NCBI RefSeq assembly: GCF_014696225.1
Contig: NZ_JACJPV010000002.1
Location: forward strand, 124,001-188,000
DNA: 64,000 bases
Source of the DNA: Anabaena sp. FACHB-1237
Lineage (GTDB): Bacteria > Cyanobacteriota > Cyanobacteriia > Cyanobacteriales > Nostocaceae
Direction of reading: 5' to 3'
In this document: positions 25,594 to 34,222 of the stretch, piece after piece
How the letters are laid out: each line of letters begins with the position of its first letter
Numbering within the stretch: position 1 is the first letter of the stretch
Program-made: the position numbers and the translations under genes
The notes under the pieces: model-generated
Databases searched by the model: none
What the model was told of the DNA's origin: nothing
The model's input: the letters and a program-made list of their open reading frames with translations, nothing else

Positions 25594-26511
25594 ATGCAAA
25601 AAATAACACCTTATCAGTGGATTGTAGTTAAACAAAAACTAACTCCCTATATTTTCTTACTTCCCGCAGTAGTTATATTAAGTTTAACGGTATTTTGGCC
25701 GGCTTTACAAGCATTCTACCTTAGTTTTACCACCTACGAGAATTTAGGAGAGGCTCCTCAATGGATAGGTAGTAAAAACTTCCTGCGGTTATGGAAAGAT
25801 GCTGTTTTTTGGAAAACCTTAGAAAATACTATATTGTATTTACTAGGTGTAGTACCTATTCTAGTCACGTTTCCTCTCATTTTAGCAATATTAGTTAATC
25901 AAAAATTAAGGGGAATGACTTGGTTTAGAACAGCATATTATACACCAGTGGTGATTTCTATGGTAGTAGCAGGAATAGCCTGGAAATGGTTATATGCGGA
26001 AAATGGTTTACTTAATCAAATATTAAAAAATATTGGTGTTTTTGCTGAGGGTATTCCTTGGTTAACAAGTCCAGAAAAAATATTAGGAATAGTACCCATT
26101 TCTTTAGCTAGTGTGATGGCTGTAACTATTTGGAAAGGTTTAGGATATTATATGGTAATTTATTTAGCAGGTTTACAATCTATTCCCACAGATATTTATG
26201 AGGCAGCAGCTATTGATGGTTCTGATGGTATGAGAAAACATTGGGATATTACCATACCTTTAATGCGCCCTTATTTAGCTTTAGTGGCGGTAATTTCGGC
26301 AATTTCTGCTACGAAGGTATTTGAAGAAGTTTATATTATGACTCAAGGAGGACCATTAAATAGTTCTAAAACTATAGTTTATTATTTGTATGAACAGGCA
26401 TTTAGTAATTTAGAAATTAGTTATGCTTGTACTATTGGACTAGTTTTATTTTTAATAATATTAGGTTTATCAATTTTAAGGGTAGCATTAAATCAGGAAG
26501 AGATGAGGTAA
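25594..26511 (+). CDS. sugar ABC transporter permease (MalF/UgpA family)
   Basis: A 305-aa membrane protein with six predicted transmembrane segments (first at about 17-38, IFLLPAVVILSLTVFWPAL). The cytoplasmic EAA loop EAAAIDGSDGMRKHWDITIP near 205-224, which docks the ATPase, is intact. It belongs to the carbohydrate uptake (CUT1) binding-protein-dependent type. The second permease, binding protein and ATPase are not next to it, which is common in cyanobacteria. Substrate cannot be told. The C-terminal end RVALNQEEMR is complete. It converges on the heme oxygenase gene. Confidence 0.9.
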   Translation: MQKITPYQWIVVKQKLTPYIFLLPAVVILSLTVFWPALQAFYLSFTTYENLGEAPQWIGSKNFLRLWKDAVFWKTLENTILYLLGVVPILVTFPLILAILVNQKLRGMTWFRTAYYTPVVISMVVAGIAWKWLYAENGLLNQILKNIGVFAEGIPWLTSPEKILGIVPISLASVMAVTIWKGLGYYMVIYLAGLQSIPTDIYEAAAIDGSDGMRKHWDITIPLMRPYLALVAVISAISATKVFEEVYIMTQGGPLNSSKTIVYYLYEQAFSNLEISYACTIGLVLFLIILGLSILRVALNQEEMR

Positions 26512-26561
26512 TTGACAATTGATAATTGATAGTTATCAATTGTCAATTGTCAATTATCAAT
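26512..26561. terminator. inverted-repeat spacer between convergent genes
   Basis: The whole 50-base gap is TTGACAATTGATAATTGATA followed by GTTATCAATTGTCAATTGTC and AATTATCAATT. It can fold into a hairpin of about 20 bp of A/T-rich stem. Heptamer-type units TCAATTG/TCAATTA repeat in it. A bidirectional terminator for the ABC permease and heme oxygenase genes is plausible. Confidence 0.65.
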
Positions 26562-27278
26562 TTATTCCGCAGTAACCAATTCTGTACTACCTTTGCTGCG
26601 TTTTCTGATTAAAGCATTGAATACCATAATACCAATTGCTTTAATCAAATTACCTTCCAATTCTTGGAACATTTTCATATTGATACCGAAAGCATCATTA
26701 GCTTCTTGTACAATGCGATCGCCTGTGGCATCATCAATAGGCATAGCATCTAAATTTTGCCGATATTGCGCCTTAAACGCCTTTTCATCAGCAATATTTG
26801 CAAATTCATAGAAAGCAGTACCTTCTCCATCATTCAAATTCATTGCTGTTTGGGCTATCCCTTTGAGAATTTGTCCACCAGAGAGATCCCCTAAATACCG
26901 AGTATAGGAATGAGCAACTAATAACTCCGGTGCTGTAGCGGAAATTTCCCTAATACGATTGACATAAGCCTCACCTGCGGGAGACAATTTAACCTGATCA
27001 CGCCAATTATAACCATAATAGTAGGTTAAATCTTGCTCTAAAGTGTGTTTGCGATTTAACTCAGGAAAGTAAATCTTACCCACTACTGGATGTTCCTTGT
27101 GTTTTTCCATTTCTTCTTCCATAGCGGAATAGATAAAGTAAAAATTAGCAACTAGTTTTTGGTAAGAGTTTTTTTCCACAACTCCCTTTAAAAAACACTT
27201 GACAAAACCCACATTTTCTGCCATTGTGTGAGCTTTTTTTGTACCTACCCGTAATTTGGTTGCTAAGTTGCTGCTCAT
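26562..27278 (-). CDS. ho1: heme oxygenase (biliverdin-forming)
   Basis: A 238-aa ferredoxin-dependent heme oxygenase that opens heme to biliverdin IXalpha, CO and iron, the first step to phycobilins. The proximal heme ligand is H17 in RVGTKKAHTMAENVGFVK. The distal helix is HSYTRYLGDLSGGQILKGIA (about residues 122-141, with the flexible GDLSGG glycines). Length equals cyanobacterial HO1. The ATG at 27278 is followed by SSNLATKLRVGTK, the usual start. No bilin reductase gene is adjacent. Confidence 0.97.
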   Translation of the reverse strand: MSSNLATKLRVGTKKAHTMAENVGFVKCFLKGVVEKNSYQKLVANFYFIYSAMEEEMEKHKEHPVVGKIYFPELNRKHTLEQDLTYYYGYNWRDQVKLSPAGEAYVNRIREISATAPELLVAHSYTRYLGDLSGGQILKGIAQTAMNLNDGEGTAFYEFANIADEKAFKAQYRQNLDAMPIDDATGDRIVQEANDAFGINMKMFQELEGNLIKAIGIMVFNALIRKRSKGSTELVTAE

Positions 27279-27768
27279 GTTAAATTTCTCTACCTTAAAA
27301 AGTCAATTACTAGAGTTTTTTATGAATCAATAAAAAAGACCCTTAAATTGTTACATTAGAACGATTTGATGAGAATTTATGTTAAAATTCATTAAGCATT
27401 CAGCAAATATCCTCAACTTCTTGAAAAATTCGAGGATCTAAATGTTTCTGATTTAGATAACTATTTATGCAATCTTATACATATACTGTATTTTTTACAT
27501 ATTTATTAATGGTTTATATCTTAATGTTAAAAATATACAATCAATAACATTGAAGTATGTCTTGTATATATACCACTAATTTTATTTTATCCCGCTTATG
27601 CGATATAGATGGTTCTTCCTCATCAACTATATGATAGTAGGTTTTTTTAATAGTGTCAAGGGAGAAAAAGTTTTTTTGCAGGCTTTTTTTGCTAAATGTG
27701 ATAATTGAGATAGAAACAGATAGGATAACATAATAATCAATGACAATAGATGAAAAATCAATATAGTG
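27279..27768. other. 490-bp intergenic region between ho1 and DUF3067
   Basis: The divergent promoters of ho1 and DUF3067 should be here. The sequence is very AT-rich. A leftward frame at 27541-27795 overlaps the DUF3067 start and is composed of low-complexity codons, so I do not call it. No repeat of the families listed here is present. Confidence 0.5.
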
Positions 27769-28089
27769 ATGATGACAGGACAAGAATTTAGACAACTTTT
27801 AATTGATAAATGGGGACAGTCCTATGATGTGCAATTACGGCGCACCCAAGGTAAAATATTTTTACAAATATTGTGGAAATATTGTGGACAAGCCTCATTT
27901 CCGCTTACAGAGGCAGAATATCAAACTCACCTAGATGATATTACCAGTTATTTGCACGCTTTAGGAGCAATAGAACAAGTCGAGAATTTTATTATAGAAA
28001 CCAAAGAACGTCCTAGAATTGGTAAAGCGGTGAGCATTCCACTAAACTTAGCAAATTTAGGCGATCGCGCTTCCGAATGGATCATCTAA
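27769..28089 (+). CDS. DUF3067 family protein
   Basis: A protein of about 106 aa with MTGQEFRQLLIDKWGQSYDV at the start and RTQGKIFLQILWKYCGQASF, EAEYQTHLDDITSYLHALG, TKERPRIGKAVSIPL as conserved blocks. This is the DUF3067 family, found in cyanobacteria and plastids. Three possible starts lie side by side (GTG 27766, ATG 27769, ATG 27772); the middle or last is most likely. The C-terminal LDLGDRASEWII-type ending (LANLGDRASEWII) is complete. Function unknown. It lies 48 bases from the end of the convergent tatC. Confidence 0.88.
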   Translation: MMTGQEFRQLLIDKWGQSYDVQLRRTQGKIFLQILWKYCGQASFPLTEAEYQTHLDDITSYLHALGAIEQVENFIIETKERPRIGKAVSIPLNLANLGDRASEWII

Positions 28090-28137
28090 AATAGAGTATT
28101 GAGTGTTGAATGTGATCAGAATAATTAAGCTGATAGC

Positions 28138-28911
28138 TTACTTACCAATTAACTTTACCACTCCTACACCACCAAAATATAAACCAAAAACCGCACCTGC
28201 TAAAAGACTTTGAGTAACTGGGTCTGTAGAAGGTGTAATAATAGCACCTACAATTACTGATATTAACATGACATATCGCCAACCAGTCAACATTTTTTCT
28301 GAAGAAACAATACCCAAAAGAGCTAATAATAATTGAATCACAGGTACTTGAAAAGCGATACCAGTTCCAAATAAAGATATTAATACTAATTCAAAATACT
28401 TATCTAAAGACCAAAATTGTTCTACAACATCTGCACCATAGGATGTGAAAAATCGCAAAGTAGCTGGAATTATAGCAATATAAGCAAATATCAAACCAAA
28501 AATAAATAATATACTAGAACCTAGAACAACAGGAATAATTAATTGTCGTTCACGACGGGTTAAACCTGGTAATACAAACTGAATAATTTGGTAGAGAATA
28601 AAAGGACTAGCGAGAATTAAACCACTATAACCTGCCACCTTGAAAGATACAAAGAAAAATTCTCCTGGTGCTAACTGAAAAAATTTTGCTCCATGAGCGG
28701 GAATTTGCAATAATTGTACTAGAGGTTTTACCCAAATAAAACATCCGATAATTGCAACCACTACAGCAATTAAAGCAGTAAAAATTCTTTGACGTAATTC
28801 TTCCAAATGGTCAAAAATAGACATTTCTACTTCACCTGGTAATTCATCCAAGTGATCAATAATTGGTTTTGCGTCAGAATTAATAGTATCTATATCTTGA
28901 GAATGTGTCAT
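28138..28911 (-). CDS. tatC: Sec-independent protein translocase TatC
   Basis: A 257-aa, six-helix membrane protein that recognises twin-arginine signal peptides in thylakoid and plasma membranes. The family signature SIFDHLEELRQRIFTALIAV (about residues 31-50) is followed by the PGLTRRERQLIIPV cytoplasmic loop and LLALLGIVSSEKMLTGWRYV. Its N-terminus is about 25 residues longer than in E. coli TatC and acidic, which is usual for cyanobacteria. No tatA/B is adjacent. The start ATG at 28911 has only weak upstream purines. Confidence 0.96.
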   Translation of the reverse strand: MTHSQDIDTINSDAKPIIDHLDELPGEVEMSIFDHLEELRQRIFTALIAVVVAIIGCFIWVKPLVQLLQIPAHGAKFFQLAPGEFFFVSFKVAGYSGLILASPFILYQIIQFVLPGLTRRERQLIIPVVLGSSILFIFGLIFAYIAIIPATLRFFTSYGADVVEQFWSLDKYFELVLISLFGTGIAFQVPVIQLLLALLGIVSSEKMLTGWRYVMLISVIVGAIITPSTDPVTQSLLAGAVFGLYFGGVGVVKLIGK

Positions 28912-28964
28912 AATTACTAGGGAATAGGATGTAAGAATCTTTACTCATTGTCAATTATCAATTA

Positions 28965-30500
28965 TCATTGCATTCTATCAATGGTGCGATATTGAATAGC
29001 TTCAGCAACATAATGAGGTTTTAAATTTTGATCATGAGCTAAATCAGCAATAGTTCGTGCTACCTTAAGAATGCGATCGCTTGCTCTAGCAGATAATCCT
29101 AATTTTCTGATAGCGGTTTCCAATAAATTGCGACTAGCATCATCTAATTTACACCATTGTTGTAAATGACGACTTTGCATTTGAGCATTACATTTAACAT
29201 TATTTTCTGATGCAAACCTGTTTGTTGCAATATCTCGTGCTTTTTGGACTCTTTCTCTGACAAACCGAGAGGGTTCTCCAGTGGAAGATGTTTGCGTAAT
29301 TTCCTCTGGTTTTAACCTATTAACTGCCACTTGTAAATCTATTCTATCCATTAAAGGTCCTGATAACTTAGCCCAATATTGTTCTCTTTGTCGAGGTGAA
29401 CAGGTACACCCTTGAATTGTATCACCATAATAACCACAGGGGCAGGGATTTGTGCTGGCCACTAAAGTAAATTGTGCCGGAAAAACCACAGATTGTCGAG
29501 TGCGAGAAATAGTCACATAACCATCTTCTAAAGGTTGACGCAGAAACTCTAAAACATCGCGTTTAAATTCTGTAAGTTCATCCAAAAACAATATACCGCG
29601 ATGAGATAAAGAAATTTCACCAGGCCGAGGAAAACTACCTCCTCCCACTAAAGATGGTCCAGATGCGGAATGATGGGGACTTCTAAAGGGACGATGACGT
29701 ACTAAAGAACCTCGGTTTTTTAACAACCCAGCGACAGAATGAATGCGTGTCACTTCTAAAGATTCACTAAAACTCAAAGGTGGTAAAATTCCTGGTAAAC
29801 GTCTAGCTAACATGGTTTTTCCGCTTCCAGGAGGTCCGACAAAAATCAAATTATGGCCACCTGCGGCCGCTATTTCCAATGCTCGACGCGCATGAGCTTG
29901 TCCTTTCACATCTTGTAAATCTGCCATAGGATGGGTTAATTCTTGGTTTAATTCTACCCGATCTTCTAGCTGTACAGGTTGATATTTGCCAGGATAATTT
30001 AATAAGTCTACTACATCTGTTAAATTTTGACAGCTATAAACGTTTAAACCTTCTACTACTGCTGCTTCTTGAGCATTATCGCAGGGTACAACTAAACCAG
30101 TAATACCCATTTTTCTAGCAGTAGCAGCGATAGGAAGTACACCTGCAACAGGTCTTAAACTACCATCAAGAGAAACTTCGCCTAAAAATAGAAAGTCACC
30201 TAATAAATCTGGTTTAACCTGTTCAGAAGCCGCTAATATTCCTATACTAATAGGTAAATCAAAGGCTGGTCCTTCTTTGCGTAAGTCAGCAGGAGTTAAG
30301 TTGATGACAATTTTCCGGATAGGGAAAGCAAAACCAGCATTTTTCAATGTGGCTTTAACTCGTTCTTTAGACTCTTGAATAGCGGAATCTGGTAAGCCTA
30401 AAATAACAATACCTGGTAAACCGCCAGAAACATCAACTTCTACACCTACTTTTACTGCGTCAATTCCGACAATAGATGCACTCCAGACTCTTGCCAGCAT
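28965..30500 (-). CDS. YifB/ComM family AAA+ ATPase (Mg-chelatase-like)
   Basis: A 511-aa protein of the YifB/ComM family. The N-terminal Lon-protease-like S5 domain covers residues about 1-170. The AAA+ module follows, with Walker A GPPGSGKTMLARRLPGILP near 222-240, Walker B GILFLDELTEF and a cysteine-rich insert CPCGYYGDTIQGCTC. The C-terminal helical lid ends AIQYRTIDRMQ. In Vibrio ComM is a hexameric branch-migration helicase that aids integration of transforming DNA; many cyanobacteria carry one copy. The start MLARVWSASIVGIDA is the standard family N-terminus. It is 53 bases upstream of tatC on the same strand. Confidence 0.93.
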   Translation of the reverse strand: MLARVWSASIVGIDAVKVGVEVDVSGGLPGIVILGLPDSAIQESKERVKATLKNAGFAFPIRKIVINLTPADLRKEGPAFDLPISIGILAASEQVKPDLLGDFLFLGEVSLDGSLRPVAGVLPIAATARKMGITGLVVPCDNAQEAAVVEGLNVYSCQNLTDVVDLLNYPGKYQPVQLEDRVELNQELTHPMADLQDVKGQAHARRALEIAAAGGHNLIFVGPPGSGKTMLARRLPGILPPLSFSESLEVTRIHSVAGLLKNRGSLVRHRPFRSPHHSASGPSLVGGGSFPRPGEISLSHRGILFLDELTEFKRDVLEFLRQPLEDGYVTISRTRQSVVFPAQFTLVASTNPCPCGYYGDTIQGCTCSPRQREQYWAKLSGPLMDRIDLQVAVNRLKPEEITQTSSTGEPSRFVRERVQKARDIATNRFASENNVKCNAQMQSRHLQQWCKLDDASRNLLETAIRKLGLSARASDRILKVARTIADLAHDQNLKPHYVAEAIQYRTIDRMQ

Positions 30501-30615
30501 TTTTGATATATGAATAAACTTTTATAATATCAAAGCATATCTGTAGGTAAATTGACAAGGATGGAAGAGCGCACTTCCCAAAGTCAAAAGTTGATATTCT
30601 GGCTGGTGACTTCCA

Positions 30616-30644
30616 GTAAGGGTTTAGCACTGCTAAACCCTTAC
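30616..30644. repeat. perfect 13-bp palindromic hairpin
   Basis: GTAAGGGTTTAGC-ACT-GCTAAACCCTTAC: 13 of 13 bases pair around a three-base loop. It lies in the divergent spacer between yifB and the FAD oxidase, so it is not a terminator for either. Half-copies (CAGTGCTAAACCC) occur near 4630 and 51487. Confidence 0.75.
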
Positions 30645-30753
30645 TTACTGCTCGATCTCCTCTACTATAAGCTCATTCATGACAAAAGCAAAAGATGATT
30701 AAATGGTAAGGTGAATAAAAAGATTATTTGCTGATAGTGTACTGATAAAAGTT

Positions 30754-31923
30754 ATGGATATAGTAATTATCGGTTGTGGTGTAGTTGGTGCTGCGATCGC
30801 TTATCAACTCAGTCAAGTGAAAGGTTTAAATATTACAGTGTTTGAACAAAAACAACCCGCTCAAGGTTCTACTAGTGCGGCTCTTGGCGTGTTAATGGGC
30901 ATAATTAGCACGAAAAGAAAAGGTATTGCTTGGCGTATTCGAGAAACAAGTATTAAACGTTATATATCATTAATTCCTGAATTAGAAGGTATTACTGGGA
31001 GAAAAATCCCTTGTAATCGTCAAGGTATAGTATTGTTATTATCAGAAAATCCCGAACGACCCTTAGAAAGTGGAGTAGAAGTTTTATCAGAATGGGAAGA
31101 ATTACAGGAGGTGCGAAAAAGCCAAGGTTGGAAATTGCAAGTTTGGGAACAGGAAGATTTGAAAAAATATTGTCCCCAGGTAAATGATCCCAAAATTATT
31201 GGTGCTGTTTATTCTCCCCAAGACTTACAACTTAACCCCACTGCTTTAACTTTAGCTTTGGTAGATGCCGCTCAACGCAATGGTGTAAAATTTAACTTTG
31301 GTGTCAGTGTAATCAATACAGAAACACCTCCACTTCGTCCAGAAACTCCTTTACATATTAAACAGGGTTGGGAACAGGAACACAAATGTAGTTTTATAGA
31401 AACTACTCAAGGTAAGGTAAAAGCAGACTGGTTTATCTTATCTTCTGGTTTAGGTACAAAGTTATTAACTCAAAAACTGCATCAAATGATTAATATTCGT
31501 CCAGTATTGGGACAGGCTTTGTATTTGAGTGCTGGTAAAATATTAGGTAATAAAGATTTTCAACCAGTTATTACGGGAAATGATGTTCATGTTGTACCAA
31601 TGGGTAATGGTGACTATTGGGTAGGTGCGACGGTAGAATTTCCTAATGAATATGATGAAATACCACCTAACCAACAATTATTAAACGCTGTTAGACAACA
31701 AGCGATCGCTTTTTGTCCCGAATTAAGTACAGCGCAAGTAGTCCGCACTTGGTCCGGTTTACGTCCACGCCCAGAAGGCCGTCCAGCACCCGTTATTACT
31801 AAACTACCTGGGTTTAATAATGTCATTTTAGCTACTGGACACTATCGTAATGGTGTTTTACTCGCACCAGCAACAGCAATTATGGTTAAAGATATGATTG
31901 CGCCTCAAGATTCTTGTATATAG
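30754..31923 (+). CDS. FAD-dependent oxidoreductase, glycine/D-amino-acid oxidase family
   Basis: A 389-aa DAO-type flavoprotein. The dinucleotide motif IVIIGCGVVGAAIAYQLS is at residues 3-20, a second FAD contact FEQKQPAQGSTSAALGV follows, and WSGLRPRPEGRPAPVITKLP then ATGHYRNGVLLAPATA close the FAD site near the C-terminus. The family oxidises glycine, sarcosine or D-amino acids to imines with release of H2O2; ThiO in thiamine synthesis is a member. No thiG/thiS gene is adjacent and there is no ThiG fusion, so ThiO identity is uncertain. Divergent from yifB. Confidence 0.85.
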   Translation: MDIVIIGCGVVGAAIAYQLSQVKGLNITVFEQKQPAQGSTSAALGVLMGIISTKRKGIAWRIRETSIKRYISLIPELEGITGRKIPCNRQGIVLLLSENPERPLESGVEVLSEWEELQEVRKSQGWKLQVWEQEDLKKYCPQVNDPKIIGAVYSPQDLQLNPTALTLALVDAAQRNGVKFNFGVSVINTETPPLRPETPLHIKQGWEQEHKCSFIETTQGKVKADWFILSSGLGTKLLTQKLHQMINIRPVLGQALYLSAGKILGNKDFQPVITGNDVHVVPMGNGDYWVGATVEFPNEYDEIPPNQQLLNAVRQQAIAFCPELSTAQVVRTWSGLRPRPEGRPAPVITKLPGFNNVILATGHYRNGVLLAPATAIMVKDMIAPQDSCI

Positions 31924-31977
31924 CTATCAGTAGTTAGATTTCATCTTTCAGCTTTCAGTAATTAGAATTAAAAATTA

Positions 31978-32000
31978 AAAAACCGCTTAAACTGCGGTTT
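31978..32000 (+). terminator. stem-loop terminator of the FAD oxidase gene
   Basis: AAAAACCGC-TTAAACT-GCGGTTT: a 7-bp perfect stem, preceded by A and followed by CCTGATTTTG. It lies 55 bases after the stop codon. Confidence 0.65.
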
Positions 32001-32134
32001 CCTGATTTTGATATTTCCTTAATTTTTTTGAGTTGAATGATAGTTCTTCCTCATCGTATACCCTTGTATCATATTTCTGGATGCCAGTCAACAGGTTAAT
32101 CTGATAAAATGCGAAATTTTTTCTGAAAATAAAA

Positions 32135-32237
32135 TAAGCTGATGTGTAGCTAAATTGTATAACTAAAAAACCTAAAATTACTGTAGTGCAAGCATCTTGC
32201 TTGCATCTATTATCAAAATTAAAAGCACAACAGCTTA
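32135..32237 (+). repeat. TA-flanked 103-bp MITE-like element, diverged copy
   Basis: TAAGCTGATGTGTAGC ... AAGCACAACAGCTTA. The inner hairpin GCAAGCATCTTGCTTGC matches the family with compensatory changes (outer A-T pair to G-C), so the stem is preserved. The right end lies 20 bases from the stop of the leftward 87-aa gene. Confidence 0.8.
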
Positions 32238-32256
32238 CAAAAACCGCAATTAGCAA

Positions 32257-32520
32257 TTACCAATCACCTACTATAACAGATACTTCCTCAATTTTAGCAG
32301 GAGTAACATTTTCTAAAACTACAGGAGTGGCGACTGGTAAACTCCAAGCATCTTCTAAAGTTTCCCAATAAGTTGAAAAAGCGGGTAAAGCTAAAGGACA
32401 AGCCTTCCATATAGCTTCTACGGGTGCATTTAATTTATGACAATTACCGCCTCGACGGCCTTCTGGTTGATAATGACGACAATAACGACAGGTGGATGTC
32501 AAAGGTGTAATAGGGTTCAT
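32257..32520 (-). CDS. small conserved Cys-containing cyanobacterial protein
   Basis: An 87-aa protein. Cysteines in CRYCRHYQPEGRRGGNCHKL and WKACPLALPAF (C11, C14, C27, C40) could bind a metal, zinc or Fe-S, as a small knuckle. The C-terminal half (LENVTPAKIEEVSVIVGDW) is acidic. I recall similar proteins with the same four-Cys layout in other filamentous cyanobacteria but no assigned function. The start ATG follows a weak purine stretch. A MITE-like element ends 20 bases beyond the stop. Confidence 0.72.
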   Translation of the reverse strand: MNPITPLTSTCRYCRHYQPEGRRGGNCHKLNAPVEAIWKACPLALPAFSTYWETLEDAWSLPVATPVVLENVTPAKIEEVSVIVGDW

Positions 32521-33082
32521 ATAGCTTAATGTTTATTGATATTTAGGACTAGTGATGTTATTCGATGTTATTCATCTATTTTGCTACTATGGTAAATGGG
32601 GATCAAGGGTAAGAACATTAGATTTGATATAGCTTCTAGCGATTTTTTATCAAAAAAAAGTTTATGATGTTTTTATATTTCTGTTATATTTATCAATAAT
32701 CATGAGAGTGTTTGCATTACTATTTTGGCTGTAAACTCTCTAGGGATCAAGGTTAACAGAACTATTTTTGATAATCATTTATATTTACTCAATCTTTGCT
32801 AACCTATAGATTTCATCCTATTAAGGTAAGTAATAGTATAGATTTTACCTTAACATTCTATCAAAAAAATGGTATGGACTAGGAGCTAGGGATAAAGAAC
32901 TTAAACCTTGAACTATCCACTCTGTAATTATCAGGACTTACGCAACTGGCACATTGGTAGGGTGTGGTTCGACAAGCTCACCAACCATGTCAGACAATAT
33001 AAATCATGTAAATAACCAAATTGTTCATATCTGACGCACCCACTCAATAGATTTTTTAGTCTGACACTTGCGTAAGTCGTAA
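32521..33082. other. 560-bp intergenic region
   Basis: AT-rich sequence with no credible gene. The final part is the AGGACTTACGC element at 32933-33080, whose right end is three bases from the stop codon of the DUF721 gene. The upstream region of the leftward 87-aa gene is at the left. Confidence 0.55.
32933..33080 (-). repeat. AGGACTTACGC-family MITE-like element
   Basis: Reverse orientation relative to the copies at 25366 and 54493; left end AGGACTTACGCAACTGGCAC, right end GACACTTGCGTAAGTCGT. It contains GGCACATTGGTAGGGTGTGG, the empty form of the site that is occupied at 15185. Confidence 0.85.
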
Positions 33083-33628
33083 TTATTTAAAGTATTTAGT
33101 AACACATAAAGAACAAACATTCCAGCGTTGTAACTCTCCTGGGGGGGTAGGACATTGACATTGAGGACATAAAGGGAGATGATGCGATCGCTCACGGTTA
33201 ATTTTTGCCCAATTTGCAAAAGCATCTTGAGCAGTATGATATTTAGTTGTTTGCTGATTATTCAAAGTTTCATTTTCTAATAAATAACTAGGATGTAAAG
33301 AAGCAGAAGGAGGAGTATTAGTTTCTGTAACTGGTGAATATTGCCATGAGGCTGTAGAAAAGCGAATATCATTTAAAGAAACAGATAGTTTTTGATTTAA
33401 TTGGATAACAATATGTTTACGAGAGAACGTCAAATTTTGCGCCCAAGCGGCGCTAGAAGTAGCTACCCATAAGACATCATGTTGAATAAATAAAGGCCGA
33501 GTATGGGAAGCGACATGAATACCAACAATATCAGACCAGGACTTTAACAAGCGGGGGAATAGTTTATCTCGCCATTGTGGTGAATTTTGTAATTTCAGTA
33601 AAATATCATTAATCGTGTTTAAAGGCAT
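33083..33628 (-). CDS. DUF721 (DciA-like) protein with C-terminal zinc-ribbon-like motif
   Basis: About 181 aa from the ATG at 33628 (PLNTINDILLKLQNSPQWRD). The frame extends 22 codons further upstream to 33694 without a ribosome site. The N-terminal DUF721 domain has LLKSWSDIVGIHVASHTRP and LWVATSSAAWAQNLTFSR, the KH-like fold of DciA, the bacterial replicative-helicase loader. The C-terminus has two Cys pairs (CPQCQCPTPPGE and CSLCVTKYF) spaced like a zinc ribbon, a feature of cyanobacterial members as I recall them. The stop lies three bases from the repeat at 32933-33080, which brushes the gene's 3' end. Confidence 0.85.
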   Translation of the reverse strand: MPLNTINDILLKLQNSPQWRDKLFPRLLKSWSDIVGIHVASHTRPLFIQHDVLWVATSSAAWAQNLTFSRKHIVIQLNQKLSVSLNDIRFSTASWQYSPVTETNTPPSASLHPSYLLENETLNNQQTTKYHTAQDAFANWAKINRERSHHLPLCPQCQCPTPPGELQRWNVCSLCVTKYFK

Positions 33629-33908
33629 AATAATAGGAGTTAGGAAATTCATAAGTGTAGTTTTTACATCCTTTATGGTACTTATCAATACCAATATAGT
33701 ATTTTATTGTACTTAAAAATAGACGTTTTTTGATAACTAGCAACTTGGGTTACTACCAAAGTTAATCTTTGTTTTCTTACTCTAATGCTTGAAGGACTGG
33801 GGATAAAATAAAACACATCTGGTATTTATAAGACTTGACTAAACGATTATCCTGTTTAGTTGTACTGAGAGTTGAACGTGAGTTCAAAAACAAAATTCCA
33901 GTTTCATG

Positions 33909-33950
33909 ACCCTACAACAGATGTTTTAGTCTGACACTTGCGTAAGTCCT
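33909..33950 (-). repeat. right-end fragment of an AGGACTTACGC-family element
   Basis: CCCTACAACAGATGTTTTAG followed by TCTGACACTTGCGTAAGTCC; only the last about 42 bases of the family are present, so it is a decayed or recombined copy. Confidence 0.65.
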
Positions 33951-33979
33951 AAAGATTTTAGAAAACTATCTAATTGTTC

Positions 33980-34110
33980 TCATAGGCGATCGAAAGGAAA
34001 ACAGTAAAGTATAATATCATCTAGCATTTCTTCTTTATTCTCAAATAACAATTTTTCATTAACAACAATAGCAAATATATAACAAGGCGTAAGGTTTTGT
34101 CTGTCTAGCC
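33980..34110 (-). pseudogene. possible C-terminal gene remnant
   Basis: Leftward open frame of about 43 codons ending at a TGA (33980-33982). It reads RLDRQNLTPCYIFAIVVNEK, then LLFENKEEMLDDIILYCFPF, then DRL. It has balanced, protein-like codons but no start, and its 5' side runs into the repeat at 34103. I do not recognise the family; it could be chance. Confidence 0.3.
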
Positions 34111-34165
34111 GCGATTTCTAATCGCCGATTTTAGTATTAATTTAGACTTTACAAACATCCTCTCA
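34103..34165 (-). repeat. dispersed repeat shared with 15555-15622
   Basis: GTCTAGCCGCGATTTCTAAT, CGCCGATTTTAGTATTAATT and TAGACTTTACAAACATCCTC: the reverse complement of the copy near 15.6 kb, with a few changes. Confidence 0.7.
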
Positions 34166-34222
34166 AGATACGCTATAATACCCCTATATGACTTTATAAA
34201 TTATTAATTTTTAACTCCTACC

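Larger units (their letters stand above)
31924..32256. other. intergenic region with terminator and MITE
   Basis: Contains the terminator of the FAD oxidase (31978-32000) and a TA-flanked element (32135-32237). A leftward frame (31987-32256) runs through both of these and is treated as spurious. Confidence 0.6.
33629..34222. other. 590-bp intergenic region before mnmG
   Basis: Contains the partial AGGACTTACGC element (33909-33950), a possible leftward gene remnant (33980-34110) and the repeat shared with 15555 (34103-34165). The mnmG promoter should lie within the last 60 bases, which include CTATAATACCCC. Confidence 0.5.

Noticed and set aside
27541..27795. Leftward 84-codon reading frame
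   Set aside because: It overlaps the start of DUF3067, uses low-complexity codons and has no ribosome site.
31987..32256. Leftward 89-codon reading frame
   Set aside because: It runs through the FAD oxidase terminator and through a complete MITE copy, and codon content is not protein-like.
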